From the NCBI GenBank assembly GCA_023261685.1, contig JAHFOM010000001.1:1-42510 (forward strand): DNA of 42,510 nucleotides. The letters are read 5' to 3'. This DNA is from Candidatus Moraniibacteriota bacterium. GTDB lineage: Bacteria; Patescibacteriota; Minisyncoccia; Moranbacterales; UBA1568. The first letter of the stretch is position 1; the number at the start of each line of letters is the position of its first letter. A program made the translations under genes and the position numbers. Positions 31,717 to 39,636 of the stretch are shown here, in pieces. The notes under the pieces are model-generated. The model searched no databases, was not told the DNA's origin, and worked only from the letters and a program-made list of their open reading frames with translations.

Positions 31717-31993
31717 AAATCGTTTGGATATCGCGTAGCACTTCGTCTCGGATAAGCGGATGCAAAGAATCCTCCGTGACAAGATCAACGTCACGACCAA
31801 CTTTCTCTGAGAGTTCCCGCTCAAGGTGAATCAATTCGAGCAGGCTCATCGGTCTGTCCAATCGCACAAGGATATCAATATCACTCGTCGCCCCCGCTTC
31901 TCCTCGGGCGACTGAACCAAAAACACCAGCGTAGGACACCCCGCCAGCCACGAACAACGGCTTCAAAAATTGCAGTTCAAGGGTCTGTTTCAT
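31703..31993 (-). CDS. mntA: Minimal nucleotidyltransferase antitoxin (MntA type)
   Basis: 96 residues. The nucleotidyltransferase signature GSx10DxD is exact: G26-S27 and D38-x-D40 (GSVARGEA ... SDIDILV), with a third acidic residue at D70 (RDVDLV). Known MntA proteins neutralise HepT by adding AMP groups to its tyrosine. Translation is coupled to hepT by the 14-bp overlap, antitoxin first. Its ATG lies only 6 bp after the -10 box, so the mRNA may be leaderless. Confidence 0.92.
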   Translation of the reverse strand: MKQTLELQFLKPLFVAGGVSYAGVFGSVARGEAGATSDIDILVRLDRPMSLLELIHLERELSEKVGRDVDLVTEDSLHPLIRDEVLRDIQTIYEKG

Positions 31994-31999
31994 ACGCTG

Positions 32000-32028
32000 A
32001 TTGTAGCAAGTCTCTTGTGGAAAATCAA
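32000..32028 (-). promoter_or_regulatory. Sigma-70 promoter of mntA-hepT (possible leaderless start)
   Basis: TTGATT (32023-32028) and TACAAT (32000-32005) are 17 bp apart. Transcription should begin at or next to the A of the mntA ATG at 31993. The promoter starts 11 bp after the stop codon of fossil 2. Confidence 0.7.
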
Positions 32029-32039
32029 GGCTTTCTTCT

Positions 32040-32144
32040 CTACTTCCCCAACCCCGCGAAAGAAGCCTGATCGGAGGTGCCGACTGCTATTTTCGGATTG
32101 ACGAGGGGGAGCTCGATGATGAAGCGGGCGCCTTTGCATGGACC
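32040..32144 (-). pseudogene. Fossil 2: 3' end of a histidine kinase gene
   Basis: On the minus strand the frame ends in TAG at 32040 and matches the kinase C-terminus: GPCKGARFIIELPLVN then PKIAVGTSDQASFAGLGK. By my count about 85 of 102 aligned bases agree with the intact gene, with one 3-base gap near the stop. Upstream of GGTC (at about 32144) the sequence is unrelated. No start codon is present. Confidence 0.87.
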
Positions 32145-32190
32145 AGCACCTTCTCCGTGGCATCCTCTTTCAAAATTTTTACCACAATAT

Positions 32191-33279
32191 TCAACTCCGC
32201 TCCAAAAACTCGATCAATATCTCATACATCTCGTAAAGAGAGTTTGTATCTACCCATTCCCCACTCTGATGCGCTCCACCTCCTTTCGGTCTATAGAGAG
32301 ATGCAGGAACGCCGGACTCGGTAAAAAAGATTGCATCGCTCGTTCCGTTCTCATATACGAACGAAATATCCTTTTTCGTACGCTCACGAAGAATGCGTAC
32401 CAGAGTCTGTACATAGTGGTCATCTTCTACCGAAGAAAACATACCATTTTCAGCAATCATCTCAACCGCTCCTCTGGATCCAATTATCTTTTTTACGAGC
32501 GTAACAATTGCTTTCAGATCTTTACTCTGTATATACCGGATGTCGAAATACCCCAGCGCACATTCCGGTATTTGATTCAAACTGTTCTCACTCTCTATCC
32601 GCGTCAGTACCACGCTTGTCCGCCATGATTCTTTGGCGTTTGGCTCAGGAAATTTTTTCGCAATAATTTCCTGCAGACGCACCATTTTCAACAGGGGGTT
32701 GTCACCTTGCCACGGTTCTGAGGCGTGTGCGCTTTTCCCTGGTACTATCACCTTGATCTGAGCAAGCCCTTTCTGTTTTAAGACAATCCCCGTTTCATGA
32801 CCACCATCGGCTATAAATGCAAAGCATCCGCGATACCTTTCTTTTTCCAAAAGCATTCGCGTTCCGTATCCGGTCGTCTCTTCATCAGACGTTAGCATAA
32901 TCGCAATTTCTTTGTCTCCCCCTTTTTTCCGGTATTCGACGGTAGCATAGAGATATGCAACGATACCAGCCTTCATATCATATGCACCACGACCGTACAA
33001 CTTTGTGCCTTTCAATATCGGTTTGAAAAGTAATTTCTCCCCCGGTACGACATCAATATGTCCTGAAAAAATTATATCCACTGTCTTTTTTGCAGTCGTT
33101 GACAGAACAAGGGCAGGGTGCCCACGAAAAACATACCTCTTTATATAAAAGTCTTCCTTGAAAAGGTTTCCCAAGATAGCGAGACACACTTCCTGTTCCT
33201 TAATATTCGGTTCAGTCGATTCAATCGCCATCAGACGTTTCGAAAGACTGATAATCTGTTTTTTCAATTCTTGTGTCAT
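32191..33279 (-). CDS. M20-family metallopeptidase (ArgE/DapE-like)
   Basis: A 362-residue di-zinc hydrolase of the deacylase/deacetylase superfamily. Metal ligands are visible in order: H74 and D76 (FSGHIDVVPG), D101 (GRGAYDMKAG), the catalytic/ligand pair E133-E134 (SDEETTGYGT), and a C-terminal His (GGGAHQSGEW). The lid domain lies at about 175-285. ArgE, DapE and peptidase members share these motifs, and no arginine or lysine pathway gene is nearby, so the substrate is open. It stands between the intact kinase gene and kinase fossil 2. Confidence 0.88.
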   Translation of the reverse strand: MTQELKKQIISLSKRLMAIESTEPNIKEQEVCLAILGNLFKEDFYIKRYVFRGHPALVLSTTAKKTVDIIFSGHIDVVPGEKLLFKPILKGTKLYGRGAYDMKAGIVAYLYATVEYRKKGGDKEIAIMLTSDEETTGYGTRMLLEKERYRGCFAFIADGGHETGIVLKQKGLAQIKVIVPGKSAHASEPWQGDNPLLKMVRLQEIIAKKFPEPNAKESWRTSVVLTRIESENSLNQIPECALGYFDIRYIQSKDLKAIVTLVKKIIGSRGAVEMIAENGMFSSVEDDHYVQTLVRILRERTKKDISFVYENGTSDAIFFTESGVPASLYRPKGGGAHQSGEWVDTNSLYEMYEILIEFLERS

Positions 33280-33339
33280 AGTCTGTGATTTACACTAAAA
33301 ATTTTTGGTTGAGAAAAGTATTTTTATAAAGCCCTGATG

Positions 33340-35049
33340 CTACTTCTTCCCCACCCCAGAGAAAGAAGCCTGATCAGAGGTGCCAGCCTTGATTTTCGGA
33401 TTGATGAGGGGGAGCTCGATAATGAATCTTGCGCCTTTGCCCGGACCGTCTGATTCCACGTGGATATGACCGCCGTGCGCTTCGACGAAGTTCTTGCCGA
33501 CGAAGAGTCCGAGTCCCGTACCGGAGACCACCATCTTGGTCGTTTCATTGCTCCGGCTGAATTTCTCAAACAATTTATTCTTGTCTTCGGGGTGAATGCC
33601 GATACCAGTGTCTGAGACGATGATGCGCGCTACCCGGTCATCCCCCTCCACTGATACTGTGACTCCCCCCTCCTTGGTATACTTCAGAGCATTGTCGATC
33701 AGATTGGACACGACTTCTTTGATCTTGCCCGCATCCAGCGTGAGCTTGGGCAGTCCGACTTTCGGCAGATGGATCTTGAGCGAGAGCTTCTTGTTCTTCG
33801 CCGCCAGAGCGAACATATCCACGAGCTCCGCCACCAGTGGCTCCAGCTGTGTCGGTGCAAAAGCATACTGGATGCGTCCCGCTTCAATGCGCGAGATATT
33901 GAGGAGATCTTCTACCAATTGCACGAGCCGGCTGTTGATGGTATAGAGTTTGTCGAGTACGTCTTGGATCGCCACGGGGACTTTGCCATAGGAGCCTTCG
34001 AGGATGAGCGAGACATAGCCCTTGATAGCGGTCAGCGGCGTGCGCAACTGGTGCGAAGCGATGGAGATGAATTCCGATTTTGCCATATCGAGCTCGCGCA
34101 AGCGGTCATTGGCGACTGCCAGACTGTTCGAAAGTTTCTGGAGTTCTTCCTTGCGCTCTACTTCCGCTTTAACCGACCGGATGAGAATCCAACCAGCCAC
34201 CAGCGTAATGATGAGCGTAATACTGACCAAGATATAGTTCATCATACTAGTCACCACTGTCAGCATCGCGGCAATGAGGAGAAACTGCGTCACCACCAGC
34301 GCCTGCGCCCCGATGAGCTTGATATCAAAGGCTTTGAATTTGACGATGAGGTAGGCGAGGAAACCAATAAATACTGGCATTCCAAAAAGTCCATATTGTT
34401 CCCATTCAAAATTATCAAACAGACTCGCCCAATAACTACTTATAGAAAAGGAGAGGAGGAAGAAACCAATTCCTATTGTAAACAACAAAATTTTTCGCTT
34501 TTCTTCACGCTTAATCGCTTTTCTGTAGCGAAAGAATGAAACTCCTAAAATCCAAAATAATAATAAAAAGCCCACGATATAGTAGTAATCCGTGTAGAGT
34601 TTTGCTTCTGTTGATTCACAATTTGGAACATCAAATCCACTTAAATGAAAGTTGGTCATCGATAAAATAATCACTGGGAGCAATAGCATCCCAAAAATCA
34701 ACTTTTTATTAAGAGAAATATCACATCCATTTAGAAAAGAATAAAAGAGATAGACGGCTGATACATATATCAACATATAAATAACCCCCAAATATGCCCA
34801 TGTAAACATTATTTTGCTCCCATCCGTAGTCGTCCAAATAATCAAATCAAAATACGACCATAGTGAAAAAAATATAGAGAGCATCAAAAGTAAGCGGGCT
34901 GAGATATTTTTTCTATTTTTGACAAAAACAAACAAAGCTAACAATAAGGATACTGCCGCTGTCGGTATGTGAGAATAATACAATAACAATGGGTTTGATT
35001 GAATAAACTGATAGCAACTTTCGATATTGGTGACTAAGTTGAAATTCAT
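33340..35049 (-). CDS. Membrane sensor histidine kinase
   Basis: 569 residues. The N-terminal half (about 1-290) has roughly eight membrane segments, like the 7TM/MASE-type sensor regions. A coiled linker leads to the dimerisation domain with the phospho-acceptor H333 (SHQLRTPLTAIKG), then the ATPase domain: N box N449/N453 (SNLIDNALKY), G1 DTGIGI (480-485), F box FEKFSRS and G2 GTGLGLF (510-516). Base composition changes sharply inside the gene: line 34441-34500 (sensor part) has 19 G/C of 60, line 33661-33720 (kinase part) 29 of 60. The sensor may therefore have been swapped. Its last 35 codons recur as two fossils downstream. Likely partners are the receiver proteins at 29.8-31.1 kb. Confidence 0.93.
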   Translation of the reverse strand: MNFNLVTNIESCYQFIQSNPLLLYYSHIPTAAVSLLLALFVFVKNRKNISARLLLMLSIFFSLWSYFDLIIWTTTDGSKIMFTWAYLGVIYMLIYVSAVYLFYSFLNGCDISLNKKLIFGMLLLPVIILSMTNFHLSGFDVPNCESTEAKLYTDYYYIVGFLLLFWILGVSFFRYRKAIKREEKRKILLFTIGIGFFLLSFSISSYWASLFDNFEWEQYGLFGMPVFIGFLAYLIVKFKAFDIKLIGAQALVVTQFLLIAAMLTVVTSMMNYILVSITLIITLVAGWILIRSVKAEVERKEELQKLSNSLAVANDRLRELDMAKSEFISIASHQLRTPLTAIKGYVSLILEGSYGKVPVAIQDVLDKLYTINSRLVQLVEDLLNISRIEAGRIQYAFAPTQLEPLVAELVDMFALAAKNKKLSLKIHLPKVGLPKLTLDAGKIKEVVSNLIDNALKYTKEGGVTVSVEGDDRVARIIVSDTGIGIHPEDKNKLFEKFSRSNETTKMVVSGTGLGLFVGKNFVEAHGGHIHVESDGPGKGARFIIELPLINPKIKAGTSDQASFSGVGKK

Positions 35050-35096
35050 ACTTGTTGATTCAAAAAATTTTGTATTTATATAAAATAATTTTTCTA

Positions 35097-35972
35097 CTAT
35101 ATTTTATCTAGTAAAGCATAAATTTTTAGCCGCTTAAAATCTATGCTGGACTCTTTGAAATTTAAGTTTTTAAATAAAGAAGATTTATAATGATAAACTA
35201 CTAAATCATTCTCACTTTTTTTTGGAACCAACGAAACTACAAGTGGCTTTACCCCAAATAATCCATATACTTTCTTAAAAGCAGGGGTGATAACTTCCTG
35301 CACAAAGCTTCCCTCATTCTTATCAGACAAATAATTTTCAAATAAAATACCATAGCAAATCAATAAAGCAAAATAATACTCATAGTATCTCTTGGCAACA
35401 CCACCATGCTTACTATACCATTCTGACATATCAAATACTGCCCCATCTAAATTCACACCGTTTCCTCGTAGCAATTCATGATGAAAATCAACAAGATTCA
35501 TCTCCGATAAAGTTAGAACATCACAAATTTTCTTACTTTCTGCCTGATTAAAATCAACTATCTTCTCAACAAATAACTTATCTCCAGCGTGCTTCCCTAC
35601 TCCATCTCGAAATACCAGTTTCCCTAAATAGTATTTACTAAGATTTCGAAAAGTAAACTTGTCCTGCAAGTATTCTAGAAAAACGTATTTCAGTCCTGAC
35701 GCCTCTGCCATATCCAAAAACCATGAAGTTTCATTGTTTGGAGAAGCAACATGTCTTGCGAGTATCGCTCGTGGCTCAGATAGGAAAACCTCCGGTATAT
35801 CCCCTCCCAAAAAATCCTCCACCTTCTTCCGCAACTCCTTGTCATTCCACCGCCTCCAAATCTCTTCCTTGGCTACCGAGAGCGGGGTATAGATGCCCAG
35901 ATCCACCGCTGTCTGCACCGTTTCTGTTGTCTTCGCTATCTCTGTTTCCTGCGTTTGCTTCTTGTCAGTCAT
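35097..35972 (-). CDS. Conserved-looking soluble protein of unknown function
   Basis: 291 residues, AT-rich coding sequence, no signal peptide. The N-terminal 25 residues are low-complexity Thr/Glu/Gln (KKQTQETEIAKTTETVQTA). Past that, the protein appears helical with many aromatics (DKFTFRNLSKYYLGKLVF, RYYEYYFALLICYGILFENYL). A histidine pair in VDFHHELLRGNG and the motif RHVASPNNETSWFLD are possible functional points. I do not recognise the family. It lies 47 bp upstream of the kinase in the same direction and shares its AT-rich composition, so the two probably arrived and are transcribed together. Confidence 0.75.
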   Translation of the reverse strand: MTDKKQTQETEIAKTTETVQTAVDLGIYTPLSVAKEEIWRRWNDKELRKKVEDFLGGDIPEVFLSEPRAILARHVASPNNETSWFLDMAEASGLKYVFLEYLQDKFTFRNLSKYYLGKLVFRDGVGKHAGDKLFVEKIVDFNQAESKKICDVLTLSEMNLVDFHHELLRGNGVNLDGAVFDMSEWYSKHGGVAKRYYEYYFALLICYGILFENYLSDKNEGSFVQEVITPAFKKVYGLFGVKPLVVSLVPKKSENDLVVYHYKSSLFKNLNFKESSIDFKRLKIYALLDKI

Positions 35973-36081
35973 ACCCTTTCGGAATTACTCATTAACTCCC
36001 ATACTCATCAGCATACTCAGCCACCGTGCCACAAAAAACAAAACAACATACCTAAAAACAAGCATCCTTATCACTGCTTTG

Positions 36082-36109
36082 ATTATACAATAAACCCCTC
36101 TTTTTGCAA
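36082..36109 (-). promoter_or_regulatory. Sigma-70 promoter of the unknown gene and kinase
   Basis: TTGCAA (36104-36109) and TATAAT (36082-36087) with a 16-bp spacer. It lies about 110 bp before the ATG at 35972. Confidence 0.6.
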
Positions 36110-36200
36110 GGGGGGAAAGGCAGGAGCAAACCTATTCAGAGAGGCACTCAAGCCCTGACACTCCCATACAACCCGCCCTCCTTGATATATTTCAAAACAT

Positions 36201-36965
36201 CTACAATAATTCCTTCTCTATCACCTCAAATAACGGCCTCATATATTCATCCAGTTTGATACCATGTTGATCAAAAAATTGAGCAAAGTCCGTCCTCTTC
36301 TTATCAAGCATGACAATCTCGCCAAATTCCGGCTGCTCGTCATTTTTCTGTAATTGCAAAACAAAATCTTCGTACCTCTGCATAAACTGCAGACTCATTT
36401 CATTAAGAATGACTCTGTACACGACCGTCATTTTGTCCGTCGGTCCGCCTTCTTTGAAATACGCCAGATCAAACGACTTGATTCTTGATTGATCCCCGAT
36501 GTCGATCCCGAGCTCTTCTGCCAGTTCTTTTTTGATATTATGCTCAAAGTCAAAAACATCACCCCGCAAATCATCACTATCGATCCCACCTCCACAGAGC
36601 TGGTAGATGCCAGCACGAGACGTCTGCTCCCCCATTTTTCCAAACACTATTTTCCCATCTTCTGTCTCCACGAGTGCCGCCGTATGGATAATGTGCACGC
36701 CGTATTCATCAAGCGTATCCACATTCTGACAGTAGAGATAGTGGGCATAATCCGTTTTTTCTACCACTATTTCCATACGATCTTCGAACGTTTCTTTTTT
36801 TGTGACCGTAAAAACATCGCCGCGTTTGTAAGATTTGCCACTTTGAAGCAGCGTGTCCCAATAGGCATCAATCTTTCCCTGTATATCCGGAGGAAGCATC
36901 ACCTCCTGATTACTGAAACGCACGATGAGTTTTTTTGTCAGTGGGGAAACTACAAAGTCTTTCAT
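36201..36965 (-). CDS. Nudix hydrolase
   Basis: 254 residues. The Nudix box is readable as GGGID ... KELAEELGI (about 125-154). The core RE-U-xEE-x-GU part is present with Lys for Arg, and a few extra residues separate it from the glycine end. The Nudix domain covers about 90-250; the first 85 residues form an extra N-terminal domain not seen in minimal members. The family cleaves nucleoside diphosphates linked to another group X; no substrate is predictable. The start overlaps the end of the kinase-like gene by 4 bp, so it is the last gene of the cassette's operon, though its GC content is higher. Confidence 0.83.
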   Translation of the reverse strand: MKDFVVSPLTKKLIVRFSNQEVMLPPDIQGKIDAYWDTLLQSGKSYKRGDVFTVTKKETFEDRMEIVVEKTDYAHYLYCQNVDTLDEYGVHIIHTAALVETEDGKIVFGKMGEQTSRAGIYQLCGGGIDSDDLRGDVFDFEHNIKKELAEELGIDIGDQSRIKSFDLAYFKEGGPTDKMTVVYRVILNEMSLQFMQRYEDFVLQLQKNDEQPEFGEIVMLDKKRTDFAQFFDQHGIKLDEYMRPLFEVIEKELL

Positions 36966-37948
36966 AAGGTCTGATTGAGCTTGTTAAAAAAATTCCACGT
37001 TTCTAACGCACGAGCTTCATTGTGCGCCTCCTGACTTGCATATTTCTTATTATCCCAAGAAAAATAAGATTGCTCTACGGAATCAATAATAAAGCGCAGA
37101 CATAATTCGAGTGTAACATACTTTATACAAGATACGACTTGAACATATGAAACTTTTCCTGTTTTACTGTTCGCAGAATTATACCCAGTAAGGAATCTCT
37201 CGGTTGCTTTCTTAAAGTCAGACCTGCTGGATAATGACAAAAGTGACCGGAGACAATCTCCAATATCAATGTAGATAGATCCGATCATAAAAGTATCATA
37301 GTCTATGAAAACAAGGGGGGCATGCTGTTTCGTAAATAGAATATTTTCTATTCGTGGGTCACCATGAATAATCTGCTGTTTTTCAGAAAGGATGTCAAAA
37401 TACTTTTCAAGATTATTTACTGTATCACCAAGTATGTTTTGTAGCTGAGGAGTATACCTACTTTTGTTTATGGATATAGCTTTCTGAATATAGAAATTTT
37501 TTTGATGAAAGCCATTGAGAATATGTTTTGGCTTGTAATGAAGATCTGCAAGGTCTTTATGTAGCAGACCCAACAGCAAACCCACATTTCTGTGAAGACT
37601 CTTAGAAATGTGTTTTTGTGAAAAACTAATGCCATTGACATATTCATATACTCTCCATAAACTGTCGTCTCTCTCATAAAACATTGTACACTGCCGTGAT
37701 CGCAATAATCGTGGGCAATCCCACTTTCTTTTCAGTAAATGTTGCGTTATAACATCAATATCATACATTAATTTCTTTTTGAGCATTTGATGTAATTTCT
37801 GTATTACAAACTCCTTACCATAGATGTTTTTTACGTAAAATGTTTTATTGATAAGCCCACCCTTAAGAACCTCTGCCTTAGAAATACGACCAATATCATA
37901 ACTTTGTATGACTCTTTTAATCTCATCATTAAAGATTGATGTAATCAT
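36962..37948 (-). CDS. Aminoglycoside phosphotransferase/choline-kinase-like protein
   Basis: A 328-residue APH-family small-molecule kinase. The catalytic loop is IIHGDPRIENILF, with Asp and Asn as in HGDxxxxN, and the metal-binding segment is FIDYDTFMIG (IDxD-like). An N-terminal lysine region (KEFVIQKL) matches the ATP-binding beta strand. It is strongly AT-rich (line 37741-37800 has 15 G/C of 60). Overlaps with both neighbours put it in one operon with a short-chain dehydrogenase, an epimerase/dehydratase and a nucleotidyltransferase. This suggests phosphorylation of a sugar or alcohol in making an activated precursor, rather than antibiotic resistance. Confidence 0.82.
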   Translation of the reverse strand: MITSIFNDEIKRVIQSYDIGRISKAEVLKGGLINKTFYVKNIYGKEFVIQKLHQMLKKKLMYDIDVITQHLLKRKWDCPRLLRSRQCTMFYERDDSLWRVYEYVNGISFSQKHISKSLHRNVGLLLGLLHKDLADLHYKPKHILNGFHQKNFYIQKAISINKSRYTPQLQNILGDTVNNLEKYFDILSEKQQIIHGDPRIENILFTKQHAPLVFIDYDTFMIGSIYIDIGDCLRSLLSLSSRSDFKKATERFLTGYNSANSKTGKVSYVQVVSCIKYVTLELCLRFIIDSVEQSYFSWDNKKYASQEAHNEARALETWNFFNKLNQTL

Positions 37949-38633
37949 AAGGAAATGCCTTTATGGATATTTCGTCGAATATAACATTTGGCGATGTTTT
38001 TGAAATGTACAAAATAAGCTCTGCAATATCATCCGTCTGCAGTATATTTTCTTCTACAGCATTATCTACAGAGCGCGACATGTCAGTAAGTACGCTTCCT
38101 GGAGAAACGAGCATACATCGGATTCCAGTAGAAAAGTTCTCTTTTTGCAATGATTTTACAAGTCCCATCAATCCTGCCTTGCTGGATGCGTAAGAGCAGT
38201 CCTTCTCTGTTCCGGAAGATCCCCACCTAGATCCAATGAGAATGATGGTACCCTTTATACTTTTATCTCGGAAATATTGTGTTCCAAATTTTGCTACGTG
38301 AAAGGATCCTGTTAGATTTACATCTATCGTGGATTTCCAATCATCACGATCTGTTTTTTCTGAATTTTTAAGTTTCAATATCCCAGCACAATTCACTATA
38401 CACTGAAAATCTTCCCTATTCGACTGTTGAAAAAAGTTAGATACATCAGAAAAATTTGTTACATCAAGAGTCTGATAAAAAAAGCTGTTACTTTTCTGAA
38501 TATCTTCCGGTAAAGAATTGCTAATATCAACACCGTAAACGACAAATCCATTATCAAGAAACTTTCGAGCAATACTCCTACCCATACCCCCACAAACACC
38601 TACAATAAGTATTCCATTTTTAGAAGGCATCAT
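37929..38633 (-). CDS. Short-chain dehydrogenase/reductase
   Basis: A 234-residue classical SDR. The nucleotide-binding glycine motif is GVCGGMGRSIA, the NAG-type segment is NCAGIL, and the catalytic Ser-Tyr-Lys are in IGSRWG and YASSKAG (Y-x3-K). It overlaps the downstream gene by 20 bp and the upstream gene by 14 bp. With a nucleotidyltransferase in the same operon it recalls the reductase plus cytidylyltransferase pairs that make activated polyols, but this is an inference. Confidence 0.9.
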   Translation of the reverse strand: MMPSKNGILIVGVCGGMGRSIARKFLDNGFVVYGVDISNSLPEDIQKSNSFFYQTLDVTNFSDVSNFFQQSNREDFQCIVNCAGILKLKNSEKTDRDDWKSTIDVNLTGSFHVAKFGTQYFRDKSIKGTIILIGSRWGSSGTEKDCSYASSKAGLMGLVKSLQKENFSTGIRCMLVSPGSVLTDMSRSVDNAVEENILQTDDIAELILYISKTSPNVIFDEISIKAFPYDYINL

Positions 38634-39570
38634 AAAATTTTTGAAAGGGGGGATTATCTATTGGGGAATAGTTAGAACTTGTGAGGTACTCTTTATCCCT
38701 CTTGCTTAGGTTACCAATCTTGTTTTTATTATAGACAAAGAAATGCCCATTTCTCGATACATAATTTATTTCGACGTTATTAAATAATGACTCGTGTATA
38801 GCCTCATTCATATCATTTTCTCCATATAAAATAGGTATGCGAGATTTTTGCTTAGCAAGAAACCCTGTAATGATATCAATTACTTTGGCGGAGGGAGTCT
38901 CTATACTACAGATATCACCATGTCCCCCATTCTCTATTGCAAACATAGTGAGATCAATAACATTTTGAGCAGTTAACATATAACGTGTCATACGTTTATC
39001 GCGTATCGTCACTGGCTTGTTTTCAACTATCTTTTTTTCAATAACATCTGTAAGCGATCCATTTGAATGAAGAATATTACCAAACCTGATAGCGATAAAC
39101 TTAATATGTGGGATATTTGCATTCTCTCCTAAAATTTCTAGAAATCGTTTTGAGGCTCCCATTGTGGATGAGGATTGTGCTGCTTTATCAGAAGAACATA
39201 AAATAACTCTCTCTATAAAATTACAGTTTCGCACAACCTTCATGATATTTGAAAAAGCAACAATATTTTCAAAAGCCATCTTTTCTGGATAGCAATACCC
39301 GGTAGACACATGTTTTAATGAGGCACAATGGATAACAATATTGACCTCGTATTTACAGAGAATTTCTTCTATAAATCTTGCATCAAGAACATCCCCAAAT
39401 TCAATATGAAACCGCTCTTTACTTTCAGACTCCCTTTTAATCTCCATAAGTTTTGCTAGAGCATCTTCCGATCGATCAATAGCACATATTTCATTTCCCT
39501 GAGATAAAAGAAATTTAGATAGGCTTAACCCTACTGTTCCGCCAGCTCCAGTGATAAGAATTTTTTTCAT
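38620..39570 (-). CDS. Extended SDR, CapD/PseB-type nucleotide-sugar dehydratase or epimerase
   Basis: 316 residues. The extended glycine motif is GAGGTVG, and FGDVLD carries the D of the second motif. The active-site region SSDKAAQSS ... TMGASKR has Met where most SDRs have Tyr, typical of the CapD/FlaA1/PseB group (usual T-DKA ... MGASKR). RFGNILHSNGS and the DKRMTRYML segment also match the group. It probably acts on UDP-GlcNAc or a related sugar. The start is the ATG at 39570; an in-frame start further upstream is unsupported. The duplicated AAAGCATATG words just upstream are unusual. Confidence 0.88.
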   Translation of the reverse strand: MKKILITGAGGTVGLSLSKFLLSQGNEICAIDRSEDALAKLMEIKRESESKERFHIEFGDVLDARFIEEILCKYEVNIVIHCASLKHVSTGYCYPEKMAFENIVAFSNIMKVVRNCNFIERVILCSSDKAAQSSSTMGASKRFLEILGENANIPHIKFIAIRFGNILHSNGSLTDVIEKKIVENKPVTIRDKRMTRYMLTAQNVIDLTMFAIENGGHGDICSIETPSAKVIDIITGFLAKQKSRIPILYGENDMNEAIHESLFNNVEINYVSRNGHFFVYNKNKIGNLSKRDKEYLTSSNYSPIDNPPFQKFYDAF

Positions 39571-39636
39571 ATGCTTTACATATGCTTTATAAGAGTATAA
39601 AAAATTGAGCATCCTGGCGGTGCAGAATGCTCATAG

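Noticed and set aside
36110..36200. Possible further kinase fossil or gene in the gap upstream of the 35972 gene
   Set aside because: No similarity to the kinase end and no frame with a start signal was found; I see nothing in it beyond the promoter at 36082-36109.
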